Position numbers and translations under genes: made by a program. Positions 33,972 through 43,605 of a stretch of 64,000 nucleotides of DNA are shown here, in pieces (the first letter of the stretch is position 1; every line of letters starts with the position of its first letter). The DNA comes from Noviherbaspirillum massiliense JC206. Its GTDB lineage: Bacteria > Pseudomonadota > Gammaproteobacteria > Burkholderiales > Burkholderiaceae_D. The notes beneath the pieces were generated by a model. It was given only the letters and a program-made list of their open reading frames with translations, had not been told where the DNA came from and ran no database searches. The DNA lies in the NCBI RefSeq assembly GCF_000312045.1, contig NZ_HE978634.1:1792098-1856097 (forward strand), written 5' to 3'.

Positions 33972-35229
33972 GGCTCACCTCGCGCAGCGACTTGTCATTC
34001 ATGGTGCGCGCCGTGTTGGCGATCACCACGGGCAATTCATCTTCCTGGAAGCGGAACGGCGCGGTTTCGCGCTTGAGCTTGAAGGCACGGTCGATCAGGT
34101 AATGGCGGTTGGCCAGGTGCAGGTCTTCCGGCACGCGCTGGCCGTTCGCGACGTAATACAGGTTCAGTTTCTGACGGATCACGACATCGAGCGCGCTGCC
34201 GATGGTAGCGGCTTCATCGAGCTTGGTGATGATGGCGCCGGCCAGGCCGTCGCCCTGATAGGCGCGCACCACTTCATTCAACGTCTCGCCAGTGGAGGTC
34301 GCGGAGAGGCACAGGAGGCGCTTGACCTTCGTTCCGGCGCCCTGCAGCATCGCGACCTGCTCGGCCACCATCCTGTCGCGCTGGCCGACGCCGACGGTGT
34401 CGATCAGGACCGTGTGCTTGTTTTTCAGTTCGTCGAGGGCGATACGCAGGTCGGTTTCGTCCTTCACCGAATGCACCATCACGCCGAGGATCTTGCCGTA
34501 GATGCGCAACTGCTCATAGCCGCCGATACGGTAGCCGTCGGTGGTAATCAGTGCCAGCTTGCCCGCGCCGTGGCGCATCACGCAACGCGCCGCCAGCTTG
34601 GCGGTGGTGGTGGTCTTGCCGACGCCTGTCGGGCCGACCAGGGCATACACACCGCCCTTGTCGAGGATCTCGTTCTCGTTCTCCATCACGCCGATGTTGC
34701 GCGACAACACCGACTTGACCCACTTGATGCTGTTTTCCGGCTTCTCGTTGGCAGGCAGTTTTTCCAGCAGGTAGCGCGCCAGGCTGGCGGAGAATCCGGC
34801 GGCGAGCATCTCGCGCAGGATCACTGCCTTGAACGGCTCGCGTTTCTGCTGCGTCCCCCAGGCGATCTCGGCGAGCTGCGACTCCAGCATCCCGCGCATG
34901 GAGCGGATCTCGCCCATCATGGCGTTAAGTTCCTGCAGCGAGATTTCCCTTTCCCTCGCCTGTACTGCATCGAACTTTTCAGCCTGGGCCGCTGCCGGCA
35001 CGTTGTGAACGCGTTCGGGAGCAAATAGGTTCGGTGCCGTTTTCGGCAGCGCTTCCTTCTCGACCGCGGGCTCGGCGAGCGAGGACACGTCGTCGCCGGC
35101 CAGCGCCAGGATTTCGACTGCGCCGTTGACGGTGCGGTTGGACAGGATGACGGCATCCGGGCCGAGCGCCTCGCGCACCAGGCGCCATGCCTCGCGCGAA
35201 GTGTTCGCGGTGAATTTCTTGACATTCAT
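33964..35229 (-). CDS. flhF: Flagellar SRP-type GTPase FlhF
   Basis: FlhF (421 aa) is an SRP-family GTPase that places the flagellum at the pole. The N-terminal basic region (MNVKKFTANTSREAWRLVRE) and linker are followed by the NG domain. G1 is ALVGPTGVGKTTTTAKLAAR (about residue 195-210), with LIDTVGVGQRD as G3 and TKLDEA as G4. The start overlaps the flhA stop by 4 bp. Together with FlhG this suggests polar flagellation, although FlhDC control is more often linked to peritrichous or lateral systems. Confidence 0.96.
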   Translation of the reverse strand: MNVKKFTANTSREAWRLVREALGPDAVILSNRTVNGAVEILALAGDDVSSLAEPAVEKEALPKTAPNLFAPERVHNVPAAAQAEKFDAVQAREREISLQELNAMMGEIRSMRGMLESQLAEIAWGTQQKREPFKAVILREMLAAGFSASLARYLLEKLPANEKPENSIKWVKSVLSRNIGVMENENEILDKGGVYALVGPTGVGKTTTTAKLAARCVMRHGAGKLALITTDGYRIGGYEQLRIYGKILGVMVHSVKDETDLRIALDELKNKHTVLIDTVGVGQRDRMVAEQVAMLQGAGTKVKRLLCLSATSTGETLNEVVRAYQGDGLAGAIITKLDEAATIGSALDVVIRQKLNLYYVANGQRVPEDLHLANRHYLIDRAFKLKRETAPFRFQEDELPVVIANTARTMNDKSLREVSLG

Positions 35230-37310
35230 GCTTGGCCTCCAACTAGGCTGGTAACTCTAATCGTCTTGGAATCGGGCAGTTCTGCATGCGACAGAACCTT
35301 CAATTGGGGAATCGTCCGGCGCAGGAAGCGCGAGAGCAAGGCACGCAGGGGCGCCGGCACCACCAGCACCGGCGTCAGGCCGAGCTGCTCCTGATGGCGC
35401 GCCGCCTTTTCCGCCTGCATAGCGAGCGTGTCCGCGAGTCCGGGTTCGATGCCTGCGCCATCAGGCCCGCCGTTCTGCAGGGCTTGCATCAGCAGGCGTT
35501 CGAGCCGGTTGTCGAGGGTCATCACCGACAGCTCGTTCGCGGACGGGAAAATCTGCTGCACGATGGCGCGTCCCAGAGCCACGCGCACCTGCGCCGTCAG
35601 CTCATGCGGATCCTGCACTTGCGGCGCATGCTCGGCGATGGTCTCGATGATGGTGCGCATGTCGCGGATATGCACGCCTTCCGACAGCAGGTTCTGCAAG
35701 ACCTTCTGCAAGGTGCCGAGCTGGATAGCCTTCGGCACCAGGTCTTCGACCAGTTTCGGCGATTCCTTGGCGAGGTGGTCGAGCAGTTGCTGCACTTCCT
35801 GGCGGCCGAGCAGTTCTGCCGCATGGGTGGTGATCAGGTGGTTCAGATGGGTCGCGACGACCGTGCCGGCATCCACGACGGTGTAACCCATGGCCTGCGC
35901 CTGGTCGCGCATGCCGGTGTCAACCCAGACTGCCGGCAGGCCGAACGCGGGATCGGTGGTAGCCGGACCGGGCAAGGCGCCGCTCACCATGCCGGGATTG
36001 ATCGCGAGGAACTGGCCGACCTGCGCCTCGCCGCTGCCGACTTCGACGCCTTTGAGCGTGATGCGGTAGGCGCTCGGCTTGAGTTCCAGGTTGTCGCGGA
36101 TGTGTACCGGCGGCGACAGGAAGCCGACTTCCTGCGCAAACTTCTTGCGGATGCCCTTGATCCGCCGCAGCAGTTCGCCGCCCTGCCCCTTGTCCACCAG
36201 CGGAATGAGGCGATAGCCGACTTCCAGCCCGAGCGTGTCGACCGGCACGATGTCCTGCCAGGTCGCTTCTTCCATTTCCGGAGCGGCCACTGCCGCTTCC
36301 GGCGTGGCTGCCTCGCTCGCCGGCGTCTGGGCACGCTGTGCCAGCAGGTAGGCGGCACCGGCCAGGATCGCGGCCAGCAGGATGAAGGCGACGTGCGGCA
36401 TGCCGGGAATCAGGCCCATGCCACCGATGATGCCGGCGGTAATGTAGAGCACCTGCGGCTTGGCGAACAGCTGCCCGAGCAGCTGACCGCCAATGTCCTG
36501 ATCGCTCGCCACGCGAGATACCACGACGCCGGCCGCCGTGGAGATGATCAATGAAGGAATCTGCGCCACCAGGCCGTCGCCGATAGCCAGCAGGGTGTAG
36601 TTCTTCAGAGCACCCGAGAAATCCAGGTCGTGCTGCAACATGCCGACGATGAGACCGCCGACGATATTGATGAGGGTGACCATGATGCCGGCCACTGCAT
36701 CGCCGCGCACATATTTGGAGGCACCGTCCATCGCGCCGTAGAACTCGGCTTCCTGCGCCACCTCGGTACGGCGGCGGCGCGCCTCCTGCTCGCCAATCAG
36801 GCCGGCGTTCAGGTCGGCGTCGATGGCCATCTGCTTGCCCGGCATCGCATCGAGGGCGAAGCGCGCGCCGACCTCGGCGATGCGGCCGGCACCCTTGGTG
36901 ACGACCGTGAAGTTGATGATGGTCAGGATCACGAACACCACGATACCGACGGTGTAATTGCCGCCGATCAGGAAGTGGCCGAAAGCTTCGATCACCTTGC
37001 CTGCCGCGTCCGCACCGGTGTGGCCTTCGGTGAGCACGACGCGGGTGGAAGCCACGTTGAGCGACAGGCGCAGCATGGTAGATACCAGCAGGACCGTCGG
37101 GAACACCATGAAATCCAGCGGCTTGACGGTGTACAGGCTGGTAAGCAGCACGATGACCGAAAGCGCGATGTTGAAGCTGAAGAGGATGTCGAGCACGAAG
37201 GCCGGCAGCGGCAGCACCATCATGGCCAGCATCATGACGATCAGGATGGGCGCAGCCAGTGCCTTGCCGGACGGGCCGGCCAGCCATGCGGGAATCTTCA
37301 CGCTGTTCAT
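35226..37310 (-). CDS. flhA: Flagellar export gate protein FlhA
   Basis: FlhA (694 aa) is the large export-gate subunit. The N-terminal half has about eight membrane helices. The family signature is present between helices 4 and 5 (ARFALDAMPGKQMAIDADL and GLIGEQEARRRR). The cytoplasmic C-terminal domain that docks chaperone-substrate complexes is complete to the end (RVTSLVGGQA). It overlaps flhB and flhF by 4 bp each. Confidence 0.98.
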   Translation of the reverse strand: MNSVKIPAWLAGPSGKALAAPILIVMMLAMMVLPLPAFVLDILFSFNIALSVIVLLTSLYTVKPLDFMVFPTVLLVSTMLRLSLNVASTRVVLTEGHTGADAAGKVIEAFGHFLIGGNYTVGIVVFVILTIINFTVVTKGAGRIAEVGARFALDAMPGKQMAIDADLNAGLIGEQEARRRRTEVAQEAEFYGAMDGASKYVRGDAVAGIMVTLINIVGGLIVGMLQHDLDFSGALKNYTLLAIGDGLVAQIPSLIISTAAGVVVSRVASDQDIGGQLLGQLFAKPQVLYITAGIIGGMGLIPGMPHVAFILLAAILAGAAYLLAQRAQTPASEAATPEAAVAAPEMEEATWQDIVPVDTLGLEVGYRLIPLVDKGQGGELLRRIKGIRKKFAQEVGFLSPPVHIRDNLELKPSAYRITLKGVEVGSGEAQVGQFLAINPGMVSGALPGPATTDPAFGLPAVWVDTGMRDQAQAMGYTVVDAGTVVATHLNHLITTHAAELLGRQEVQQLLDHLAKESPKLVEDLVPKAIQLGTLQKVLQNLLSEGVHIRDMRTIIETIAEHAPQVQDPHELTAQVRVALGRAIVQQIFPSANELSVMTLDNRLERLLMQALQNGGPDGAGIEPGLADTLAMQAEKAARHQEQLGLTPVLVVPAPLRALLSRFLRRTIPQLKVLSHAELPDSKTIRVTSLVGGQA

Positions 37311-38473
37311 CGCGCAGCTCCGGATTCAGCCGATGCCGCAGCGTTGAGCGGATCGAGTTGCGGCGGCACGTCGAGCTGGCGCGGTGCTTCCGGGCGCATG
37401 CCGCCATGCTTGTTATAGGCGCGCAGCTGGAATACATAGGCGAGCACTTCGGCCACCGCGGTGTACAGCGTCGGCGGGATCTCGTCGCCCAGTTCGGTAT
37501 GCTTGTAGAGTGCGCGCGCCAGCGGCGGCGCTTCCAGCAGCGGCACCTTGTTCTCGGCGGCGATCTCGCGGATCTTTGCCGCCAGCTCGTCTGCGCCCTT
37601 GGCCACCACTTTCGGTGCGCGCATGGCGCCGTCGGTGTACTTGAGCGCCACTGCAAAGTGCGTCGGGTTCGTTACCACAACGTCGGCGTTCGGGATCTCG
37701 GCCATCATGCGGCGCCGCGCCATTTCGCGCTGCAGCGAGCGGATCTTGGCCTTGATATGCGGATCGCCTTCGGATTCCTTGGCTTCCTGTCGCAACTCCT
37801 CGCGCGTCATCTTCAGCTTGTTGGCGTAATGCCAGAGCTGGTACGGCGCATCGATGACTGCGATGAGAACGAGCCCCCCGGCCATCGCAATGAAGCTGGT
37901 CCACAGCAGCGATGCGAGGTGCGCGCCGCCGGACTGAAGCGGCTCCACGCTCAGCATCAGCATGGATTCGAACTTGTTCGATACGACGACCCAGGCGATG
38001 CTGCCGACCACGACGGCCTTGATGATGGCCTTCGCCAGTTCGATGCCGGCGCGCGCAGAGATCATGTTGCCCAATCCGTTCATCGGGTTCAGGCGATCGA
38101 ATCTGGGCATCAGCGCCTTGGTGCTGAACAGCCAGCCGCCGATCAGCATCGGGGAAACCAGTGCCGTCAGGATCAGGAGCACGGCGAGCGGCAGGAATGC
38201 CAGCAGCACATCGCCGATTGCGGCGGCCAGATGGGTAAGCAGCAGGCTCGGGTCGAAAGCGAGTTCGCGATCGAAGGACAGGCCGGAAGACAGCAGCCGG
38301 TTCAGGTGCCGGACCACGCTCTCGCCGGAAAACCAGAGACCGCCTCCTGCCGCCAGCAGCATGGTGCACGTAGCCAGCTCCCGCGAACGGGGGACGTCGC
38401 CCTCTTCGCGTGCCTGGTCCAGCCGCCGCTGCGACGCTGGTTCTGTCTTTTCGAGATCGCTTCCTTCGGCCAT
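37307..38473 (-). CDS. flhB: Flagellar export switch protein FlhB
   Basis: FlhB (388 aa) sets export specificity through self-cleavage. Four membrane helices are followed by a cytoplasmic domain with the NPTH cleavage site (VVTNPTHFAVALKY), Asn at residue 269, the same number as in enterobacterial FlhB. The N-terminus (EKTEPASQRRLDQAREEGDVPRS) is also conserved. It is the first gene of the flhBAFG-fliA-motCD operon; no promoter was clear by eye in the 170-bp gap upstream. Confidence 0.98.
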   Translation of the reverse strand: MAEGSDLEKTEPASQRRLDQAREEGDVPRSRELATCTMLLAAGGGLWFSGESVVRHLNRLLSSGLSFDRELAFDPSLLLTHLAAAIGDVLLAFLPLAVLLILTALVSPMLIGGWLFSTKALMPRFDRLNPMNGLGNMISARAGIELAKAIIKAVVVGSIAWVVVSNKFESMLMLSVEPLQSGGAHLASLLWTSFIAMAGGLVLIAVIDAPYQLWHYANKLKMTREELRQEAKESEGDPHIKAKIRSLQREMARRRMMAEIPNADVVVTNPTHFAVALKYTDGAMRAPKVVAKGADELAAKIREIAAENKVPLLEAPPLARALYKHTELGDEIPPTLYTAVAEVLAYVFQLRAYNKHGGMRPEAPRQLDVPPQLDPLNAAASAESGAAR

Positions 38474-38584
38474 CGCCGACTCCTGTCAGGGGCAAGGCTC
38501 GCGTCCGGTACGACGCAATACGCCCAATCAGGATGGATTATTGGCCAGCTGGAGGAAGGAGTATCGGCGGAATAGCCGCCGAAA

Positions 38585-38605
38585 GTCCCCGCTATTCGCG
38601 GGGAC
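38585..38605. terminator. Hairpin downstream of the HDOD gene
   Basis: A perfect 8-bp inverted repeat GTCCCCGC-TATTC-GCGGGGAC, next to a second small one (GGCGG-AATAG-CCGCC, 38566-38580). It lies between the HDOD protein stop and flhB. The T-run on the minus strand is short (TTT), so it is a weak intrinsic terminator candidate. Confidence 0.5.
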
Positions 38606-38643
38606 GTCCGGTTTTCGGTTTACGGCAGCAAGTGCCGGGAACT

Positions 38644-39849
38644 TTAGAGCTTGATGCTCTGGACCCAGGCCAGCGCCGCCAGATGCGCCTGGTTGACCTG
38701 GCCCGTACCAATGCAGAGGGAAGTCGCCATGGCTTCCACTTCCGGGCTGTTCAGCTCGCATGCCTCGGCAAGCGCCAGGAAGGGACCGTAGATGCCTTCG
38801 CGTGCCAGGAGGGCATGCGTGACTTCTTCCGGAAGCTGGATTTTCTCCAGCACATCTTCCATCGGCACGCCGAGCAGCCGGTCCAGCAGGGAAAACATGC
38901 CGGCGACGAACAGATTGTCCGCTTCGGTCTTGGGCAGGAATTCGCGGCCGAGCAGTTCCGAGAAACGGCCACGGATCACCGCATTCTGCAGCAGCACGGG
39001 CGAGTAGCCGGTGGTGCTGGCGCTCGCCAGCAGCAGCGACAGCCAGCGGTACAGCGGCGAATAGCCGAGCAGCGAAACGGCGTGCTTGAGCGACTGGATT
39101 TCGCATCCGAGACCGAAGCCGGCCGAGTTGATGTACCGCAGCAGCTTGTAGGAAAGCGCGGCGTCGCGCTTGAAGATCGATTCGAGCTGGCGGATGTCGG
39201 CATTCTTCCGCACCAGGTCCATCAGCTGCAAAATCATGGTTTGCGCCGGGTTCAATCCCTTGGAAACCGTTCCCTGGCGCGGCGACAGGTGCAACTGCCC
39301 CACGAAGGCATCGATACCGCGCCCAGCGCAGGCATCGAACTCTTGCCAGTTGCCCGCCTGACGGGCAGCCAGGCGCAGCGAGGACAGGCCGAGGGCACGA
39401 TGGTGCTCCACCTGCGCACTGAAATCCGTGGCCGACGCCCCGATCTCGAAGTGGGTAACGGAAGCCAGTATTGCCTTGTCGATGCTGGCGAGGTCGCCGC
39501 CCCGCAGGGAAATCCCGTATCCCCTGCCCCGCAGTTCCCGGATCGCCTCCAGGGCATCCGCATCCACATCCGGTGCCCGCAAGGCAAGTACGGTGCCCTG
39601 CGCCGGCAATGCGGCAACCGCATCGCTCATCAGCAGTTGCGGAAGTACTTCCAGAAACAGCACCTGGTCGCCCAGCAATGTGCCGGACGGCCCGACGGTG
39701 AGATGTTCGGCAACGCAATTCAGCAGCTGCTCGACGTCCGCCTCGCTTGGCGCGGCACTGCCGGTGTGCTGCCACTTCACTTCGTAGCCCAGCACCCGCT
39801 CTTCAGGGTTGAGCAACGGTTCCCGAACAATGAAACCCAGGTCTTGCAT
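38644..39849 (-). CDS. HDOD protein with degenerate EAL-like N-terminal domain
   Basis: A 401-aa protein of the YuxH-like type. The N-terminal 190 residues resemble an EAL fold but lack the EAL catalytic motif (LGYEVKWQ appears where YExLxR would be), so phosphodiesterase activity is unlikely. The C-terminal half is an HDOD domain (IFKRDAALSYKLLRYINSAG ... HAVSLLGYSPLYRWLSLL) with no HD metal pair. Such proteins are often signalling scaffolds. It lies between cheY and flhB, where related bacteria usually have cheZ. The start at 39849 fits the conserved MQDLGFIVREPLLN. The partner is unknown. Confidence 0.85.
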   Translation of the reverse strand: MQDLGFIVREPLLNPEERVLGYEVKWQHTGSAAPSEADVEQLLNCVAEHLTVGPSGTLLGDQVLFLEVLPQLLMSDAVAALPAQGTVLALRAPDVDADALEAIRELRGRGYGISLRGGDLASIDKAILASVTHFEIGASATDFSAQVEHHRALGLSSLRLAARQAGNWQEFDACAGRGIDAFVGQLHLSPRQGTVSKGLNPAQTMILQLMDLVRKNADIRQLESIFKRDAALSYKLLRYINSAGFGLGCEIQSLKHAVSLLGYSPLYRWLSLLLASASTTGYSPVLLQNAVIRGRFSELLGREFLPKTEADNLFVAGMFSLLDRLLGVPMEDVLEKIQLPEEVTHALLAREGIYGPFLALAEACELNSPEVEAMATSLCIGTGQVNQAHLAALAWVQSIKL

Positions 39850-39953
39850 AGTCAATCCGCGATTTATTCTTACGTTTGCTGCAAATGCCGGTTCTGGCAA
39901 TCATGGCAAGGCCATATGCCGGCCCTGCATCGTATACGAAAAGGCTGCTGGCC

Positions 39954-40349
39954 TTAACCTGCCGTCCCGAGCTTTTCGAAAATCTTGGTCAGCTTTTCAT
40001 CCAGCGTCGCTGCGGTGAAAGGCTTGACCACATAGCCGTTTGCGCCCGCTTGCGCGGCGGCGATGATGTTTTCCTTCTTGGCCTCGGCTGTCACCATCAG
40101 GACAGGAAGCTTGGACAACGCGGCATCGGCCCGGATGTTCTGCAGCATGGTCAGGCCGTCCATGACCGGCATGTTCCAGTCGGAGATGACGAAGTCGAAC
40201 TGCTCGCTCTTCAGCTTCGACAGCGCCATTGCGCCGTCTTCCGCCTCGTCGACATTGGAATATCCCAGTTCCTTGAGCAGGTTGCGCACGATGCGGCGCA
40301 TCGTCGAAAAATCGTCTACAACCAGGAATTTAGTATTCGGATCCGCCAT
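39954..40349 (-). CDS. cheY: Chemotaxis response regulator CheY
   Basis: A 131-aa canonical CheY. The acidic pocket is [16 protein letters not shown], phospho-Asp57 is in [13 protein letters not shown], and Thr (MVTAEA) and Lys ([10 protein letters not shown]) switch residues follow. It is very close to enterobacterial CheY and is the likely FliM-binding output. A sigma-28-type promoter lies 36 bp upstream of the start, so it can be expressed apart from cheB. A second CheY homologue is encoded at 48099. Confidence 0.97.
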   Translation of the reverse strand: MADPNTKFLVVDDFSTMRRIVRNLLKELGYSNVDEAEDGAMALSKLKSEQFDFVISDWNMPVMDGLTMLQNIRADAALSKLPVLMVTAEAKKENIIAAAQAGANGYVVKPFTAATLDEKLTKIFEKLGTAG

Positions 40350-40385
40350 GAATTGCTCCAGTGATTCTATAAACCGTTATCAGCT

Positions 40386-40412
40386 TTAACGGCAGCTGAC
40401 ATGCAAACTTGA
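40386..40412 (-). promoter_or_regulatory. Sigma-28 (FliA) promoter of cheY
   Basis: On the minus strand: TCAAGTTT-N11-GCCGTTAA. It has one mismatch to the consensus in the -35 and one in the -10, with exact 11-nt spacing. It ends 36 bp upstream of the cheY start. Confidence 0.8.
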
Positions 40413-40547
40413 ATGTTGAATGGCCAATTTTTTTGCTCGCTATTATGCACGCACTCCCGTAGGCATAGACCCCTCGCCTGGCAAATTGACGCGAATTTCG
40501 CACATGCGCGCACGTCAGCGACACCAATATTTATCTTCTGATAATCA

Positions 40548-41624
40548 CTACACCCGCAGCGCGCGGCTGCTGTTCGCCGCCAGATGTTCGAGCACCATGC
40601 CGGGCAATGCGTTCAATGCGCCGACTTCATGCACCGCGCCGACCGCGATCGCTTCGCGCGGCATGCCGAAGACCACGCAGCTCGCCTCGTCCTGGGCGAA
40701 ATTCTGCGCGCCCGCGGCCTTCATCTCCAGCATTCCCGCTGCGCCGTCCTTTCCCATGCCGGTCAGAATCACGCCGACCGCATTCTTGCCCGCGCATTTC
40801 GCGGCCGAGCCGAATAGGACATCGACCGACGGACGGTGCCGGTTCACCGGCGGCCCCTGGTCGAGCTGGGTAATGTAGTTTGCACCGCTGCGCGCGAGAA
40901 GAAGATGGGAATGCCCCGGCGCGATGAATGCGTGCCCCGGCAGCACCCGCTCTCCGCCCGCGGCCTCGCTGACGGAAATCTTGCACAGGCTGTTCAGGCG
41001 CTGGGCGAAGGAACGGGTGAAACCCTCCGGCATATGCTGGGTGATCAGGATGCCCGGGCAATCGGATGGCATCTGCATCAGGAATTCCCTGATCGCTTCC
41101 GTGCCGCCAGTCGACGCGCCGATAATGATCAGCTTTTCGCTACTGGTCAGAGGATTGCGGATCTGGGGCAGCACGCCGTGGCCGGCTGCTGCGGAACCCG
41201 CTTGCGCTATCGTGCGCGCCCTGACCCTTGCCTTCGCCGCCGCCCGTATCTTGTCGGTGATCAGCTCGGTGTACTCGCGCATCCCGCTTGCTATCGACAG
41301 CTTGGGCTTGGTCACGAAATCGACCGCGCCGAGTTCGAGCGCACGCAGCGTGATCTCCGAGCCGAGCTCGGTCAGCGACGACACCATCACCACCGGCATC
41401 GGCCGCAGCCGCATCAACTTCTCGAGGAAATCCAGACCATCCATCTTCGGCATTTCCACGTCGAGCGTGAGCACGTCCGGGTTGGTTTTCTTGATCAGCT
41501 CGCGCGCAACGATCGGGTCGGGAGCGGCACCGACCACTTCCATGTCGGGTTGCTTGCCGATGATTTCGGTCATGACGCTGCGGATCAGCGCCGAGTCGTC
41601 GACGATCAAAACCTTTATCTTCAT
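40548..41624 (-). CDS. cheB: Chemotaxis protein-glutamate methylesterase CheB
   Basis: CheB (358 aa) removes methyl groups from, and deamidates, chemoreceptors. The receiver has [14 protein letters not shown] and phospho-Asp in [15 protein letters not shown]. The esterase triad is visible: Ser in GASTGGTEA, His in QHMPEGFT and Asp in [10 protein letters not shown] linker of about 30 residues joins the two. It follows cheD by 45 bp in the cheR-D-B order. Confidence 0.98.
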   Translation of the reverse strand: MKIKVLIVDDSALIRSVMTEIIGKQPDMEVVGAAPDPIVARELIKKTNPDVLTLDVEMPKMDGLDFLEKLMRLRPMPVVMVSSLTELGSEITLRALELGAVDFVTKPKLSIASGMREYTELITDKIRAAAKARVRARTIAQAGSAAAGHGVLPQIRNPLTSSEKLIIIGASTGGTEAIREFLMQMPSDCPGILITQHMPEGFTRSFAQRLNSLCKISVSEAAGGERVLPGHAFIAPGHSHLLLARSGANYITQLDQGPPVNRHRPSVDVLFGSAAKCAGKNAVGVILTGMGKDGAAGMLEMKAAGAQNFAQDEASCVVFGMPREAIAVGAVHEVGALNALPGMVLEHLAANSSRALRV

Positions 41625-41669
41625 CGTAGGTATTTCCCGTATTCTTTTCTTCTTGCCGCCAGCTGTCGA

Positions 41670-42278
41670 TCAAAACAATTCGACCGCACCCGCCACCGGC
41701 GTGGCGCTGAGCTGGTTCGCATAATCCTGCTCCCGGTTCACCAGCGTATTGTTGTTGAGCTGCTTGAGTTTCTTGACCAGCACCTTTCCGCTGCGCGGGA
41801 AGAAATACACCTTGCGCGGATAGATGTCGTTCAGGTCTTCGGCCAGGATGCGAATATTCTCGGCGCGCAGGTACTCGCGCACGAACTGGGCATTGCGCGC
41901 ACCCACGTTCATTGCCACGAAGCCGCGCAGCACATTGCCGCCGCCGAACACCTTGGCCTCCAGATTCTCGCGGCGCGCGCCGGCCTTCAGCAAATCATTG
42001 ATCAGGATTTCCATGGCATAGGTCCCGTAGCGCATGGATGCCGAAACCGGGCTGTCCCCGTCCGGCCCGCTGTCCGGCAGCATGAAATGGTTCATTCCGC
42101 CGATGCCGGTCACCCGGTCGCGTATGCAGGCGGATACGCATGACCCGAGCACCGTCACGATCAGCATGTCCTTGCAGGTGTGGTAATACTCGCCCGGCAG
42201 GATTTTCGCCGCGTCGCAGTCGAACGTCCGGTCGTAGTAGACGTTCGTGGCGAAATGCTTCTCTAATACATAGCTCAT
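41670..42278 (-). CDS. cheD: Chemoreceptor glutamine deamidase CheD
   Basis: CheD (202 aa) deamidates receptor glutamines. The catalytic Cys and His are both clear: Cys in VTVLGSCVSACIRD and His in IGGMNHFMLPD. Length is at the long end because of an N-terminal extension (about 40 residues) and a C-terminal tail. The last residues (GAVELF) resemble the tail of the CheZ-like protein encoded at 48527 (GEIELF), which suggests a shared binding partner. It starts 3 bp after cheR. Confidence 0.96.
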   Translation of the reverse strand: MSYVLEKHFATNVYYDRTFDCDAAKILPGEYYHTCKDMLIVTVLGSCVSACIRDRVTGIGGMNHFMLPDSGPDGDSPVSASMRYGTYAMEILINDLLKAGARRENLEAKVFGGGNVLRGFVAMNVGARNAQFVREYLRAENIRILAEDLNDIYPRKVYFFPRSGKVLVKKLKQLNNNTLVNREQDYANQLSATPVAGAVELF

Positions 42279-42281
42279 GGT

Positions 42282-43172
42282 TTATTTTTCGGGCGGGTGC
42301 TGCGCGGGCCGAGACGCCGCGGCATACTGCGGCGCGAGCTGGTAAACCGTCTTGCCTTTCAGCCTGAATGCATCGGACACATAGGAAAAGTTTTCCGAAT
42401 GCCCGGCAAACAGGAGCCCATCCGGCTTCATCAGAGGCACGAAACGCTCGAGTATCCTGGCCTGGGTCGGCTTGTCGAAGTAGATCATGACATTGCGGCA
42501 GAAGATTGCGTCGAACGGCCCGCGTACCGGCCATTGGCCGGACAGCAGGTTAAGCTGCCTGAAACTGATCATGTCCCGCAGCTCCGGCCGCACCTTGGCA
42601 TATCCTTCGTGCCTGCCCTTGCCTTTCAGGAAAAAGCGCCGCGCCCGTTCGGGCGCCAGCTTGTCCAGCCGCTCCATCGGATAAACGCCGGCCTCCGCTG
42701 TCGCCAGCACATTGGTATCGATGTCTGTGGCGATCACTTGCGCAGGCGGCGTCAGGGTATTGAATGCCTCGCACAGGGTCATGGCGATCGAATACGGCTC
42801 TTCACCGGTTGAACTTGCGGCGCACCAGATGTGGATCGGTTCCCTCCGTTGCCGCACATGCCCGGCCAGAATGGGAAAATGATGCTCCTCCCGAAAGAAG
42901 GATGTGAGGTTCGTGGTCAGGGCATTGGTGAATGCTTCCCACTCTGCATCTTCGCCGCGCTGCTCCAGCTGGTCGAGATACTCCTGGAACGAACGCAGGC
43001 CGGTCGCCCGCAGCCGGCGGGCAATCCGGCTGTACACCATTTCCCGCTTGCTGTCGGCAAGCGCGATGCCAGCCCGCTGGTATATCAATCCGCGAACACG
43101 CTCGAAATCCCGAGTGGTGAACTCGAATTCCTTGGATGTATCCAGCACAATTTTCAAACCTGATTCCGCCAC
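42282..43172 (-). CDS. cheR: Chemotaxis protein methyltransferase CheR
   Basis: CheR (296 aa) methylates chemoreceptors using S-adenosylmethionine. The N-terminal helical domain ends near residue 75. The SAM-binding core follows (WCAASSTGEEPYSIAM; FDAIFCRNVMIYFD; LLFAGHSENF). The start is GTG. A beta-subdomain insert that can bind receptor pentapeptides is expected, and the nearby MCP ends in GWEEF. A sigma-28-type promoter lies about 170 bp upstream, so cheR-cheD-cheB form a late operon. Confidence 0.97.
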   Translation of the reverse strand: MAESGLKIVLDTSKEFEFTTRDFERVRGLIYQRAGIALADSKREMVYSRIARRLRATGLRSFQEYLDQLEQRGEDAEWEAFTNALTTNLTSFFREEHHFPILAGHVRQRREPIHIWCAASSTGEEPYSIAMTLCEAFNTLTPPAQVIATDIDTNVLATAEAGVYPMERLDKLAPERARRFFLKGKGRHEGYAKVRPELRDMISFRQLNLLSGQWPVRGPFDAIFCRNVMIYFDKPTQARILERFVPLMKPDGLLFAGHSENFSYVSDAFRLKGKTVYQLAPQYAAASRPAQHPPEK

Positions 43173-43344
43173 AACCCGCTTTTCCTGTTTCTACCGATCG
43201 GCCCATGCCCTCGGCCCTCGCATTCGCGCCACATCGACATGAATGCCGATCTGGCTTGGGCCGCATGAGGCATGTTCGGCTTGCGTGGTTCCCATTCCGG
43301 CGACTTGGGAACCGGCAGGCCTTTGCCTTCTCAGCATCTTTCTC

Positions 43345-43371
43345 TATCGGCACCGGCTGACAAAACTTGAG
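43345..43371 (-). promoter_or_regulatory. Sigma-28 (FliA) promoter of the cheR-cheD-cheB operon
   Basis: On the minus strand: TCAAGTTT-N11-GCCGATAG, one mismatch in each hexamer-like element and exact 11-nt spacing. It lies 173 bp before the cheR start, downstream of the mcp terminator. The remaining 434-bp gap between cheR and the receptor gene shows no gene. Confidence 0.85.
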
Positions 43372-43489
43372 TTCCGAAGAGGGCTTTTATCGCAGTCACC
43401 GCAATTTCGGCACCTTCCGAAGGCATTATGGGCTTGGATCTGCGAGACCGATCGCCTGAACAGACCCCTCTTATCCTGCCATTTACGAC

Positions 43490-43522
43490 AAAAGGCGCGC
43501 CGCTTTCACAGCACGCCTTTTT
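43490..43522 (-). terminator. Intrinsic terminator after the chemoreceptor gene
   Basis: An inverted repeat (AAAAGGCGCGC / GCACGCCTTTTT) with a 10-nt loop and flanking A and T runs, usable in either direction. On the minus strand it ends the motA-to-mcp operon and separates it from the cheR promoter. Confidence 0.75.
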
Positions 43523-43605
43523 CTCAGGGCACCTGTTCTGCCCGTTTCATGTCTTTCGGCTCTCCGGAAGCGGCGGGAGAAACGAAGCGGTATCGGCTTT
43601 CGCCG

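Noticed and set aside
40371-40390. Inverted repeat CCGTTA-N7-TAACGG upstream of cheY as an operator
   Set aside because: It overlaps the sigma-28 -10 element and the arms are only 6 bp, so it may be chance.
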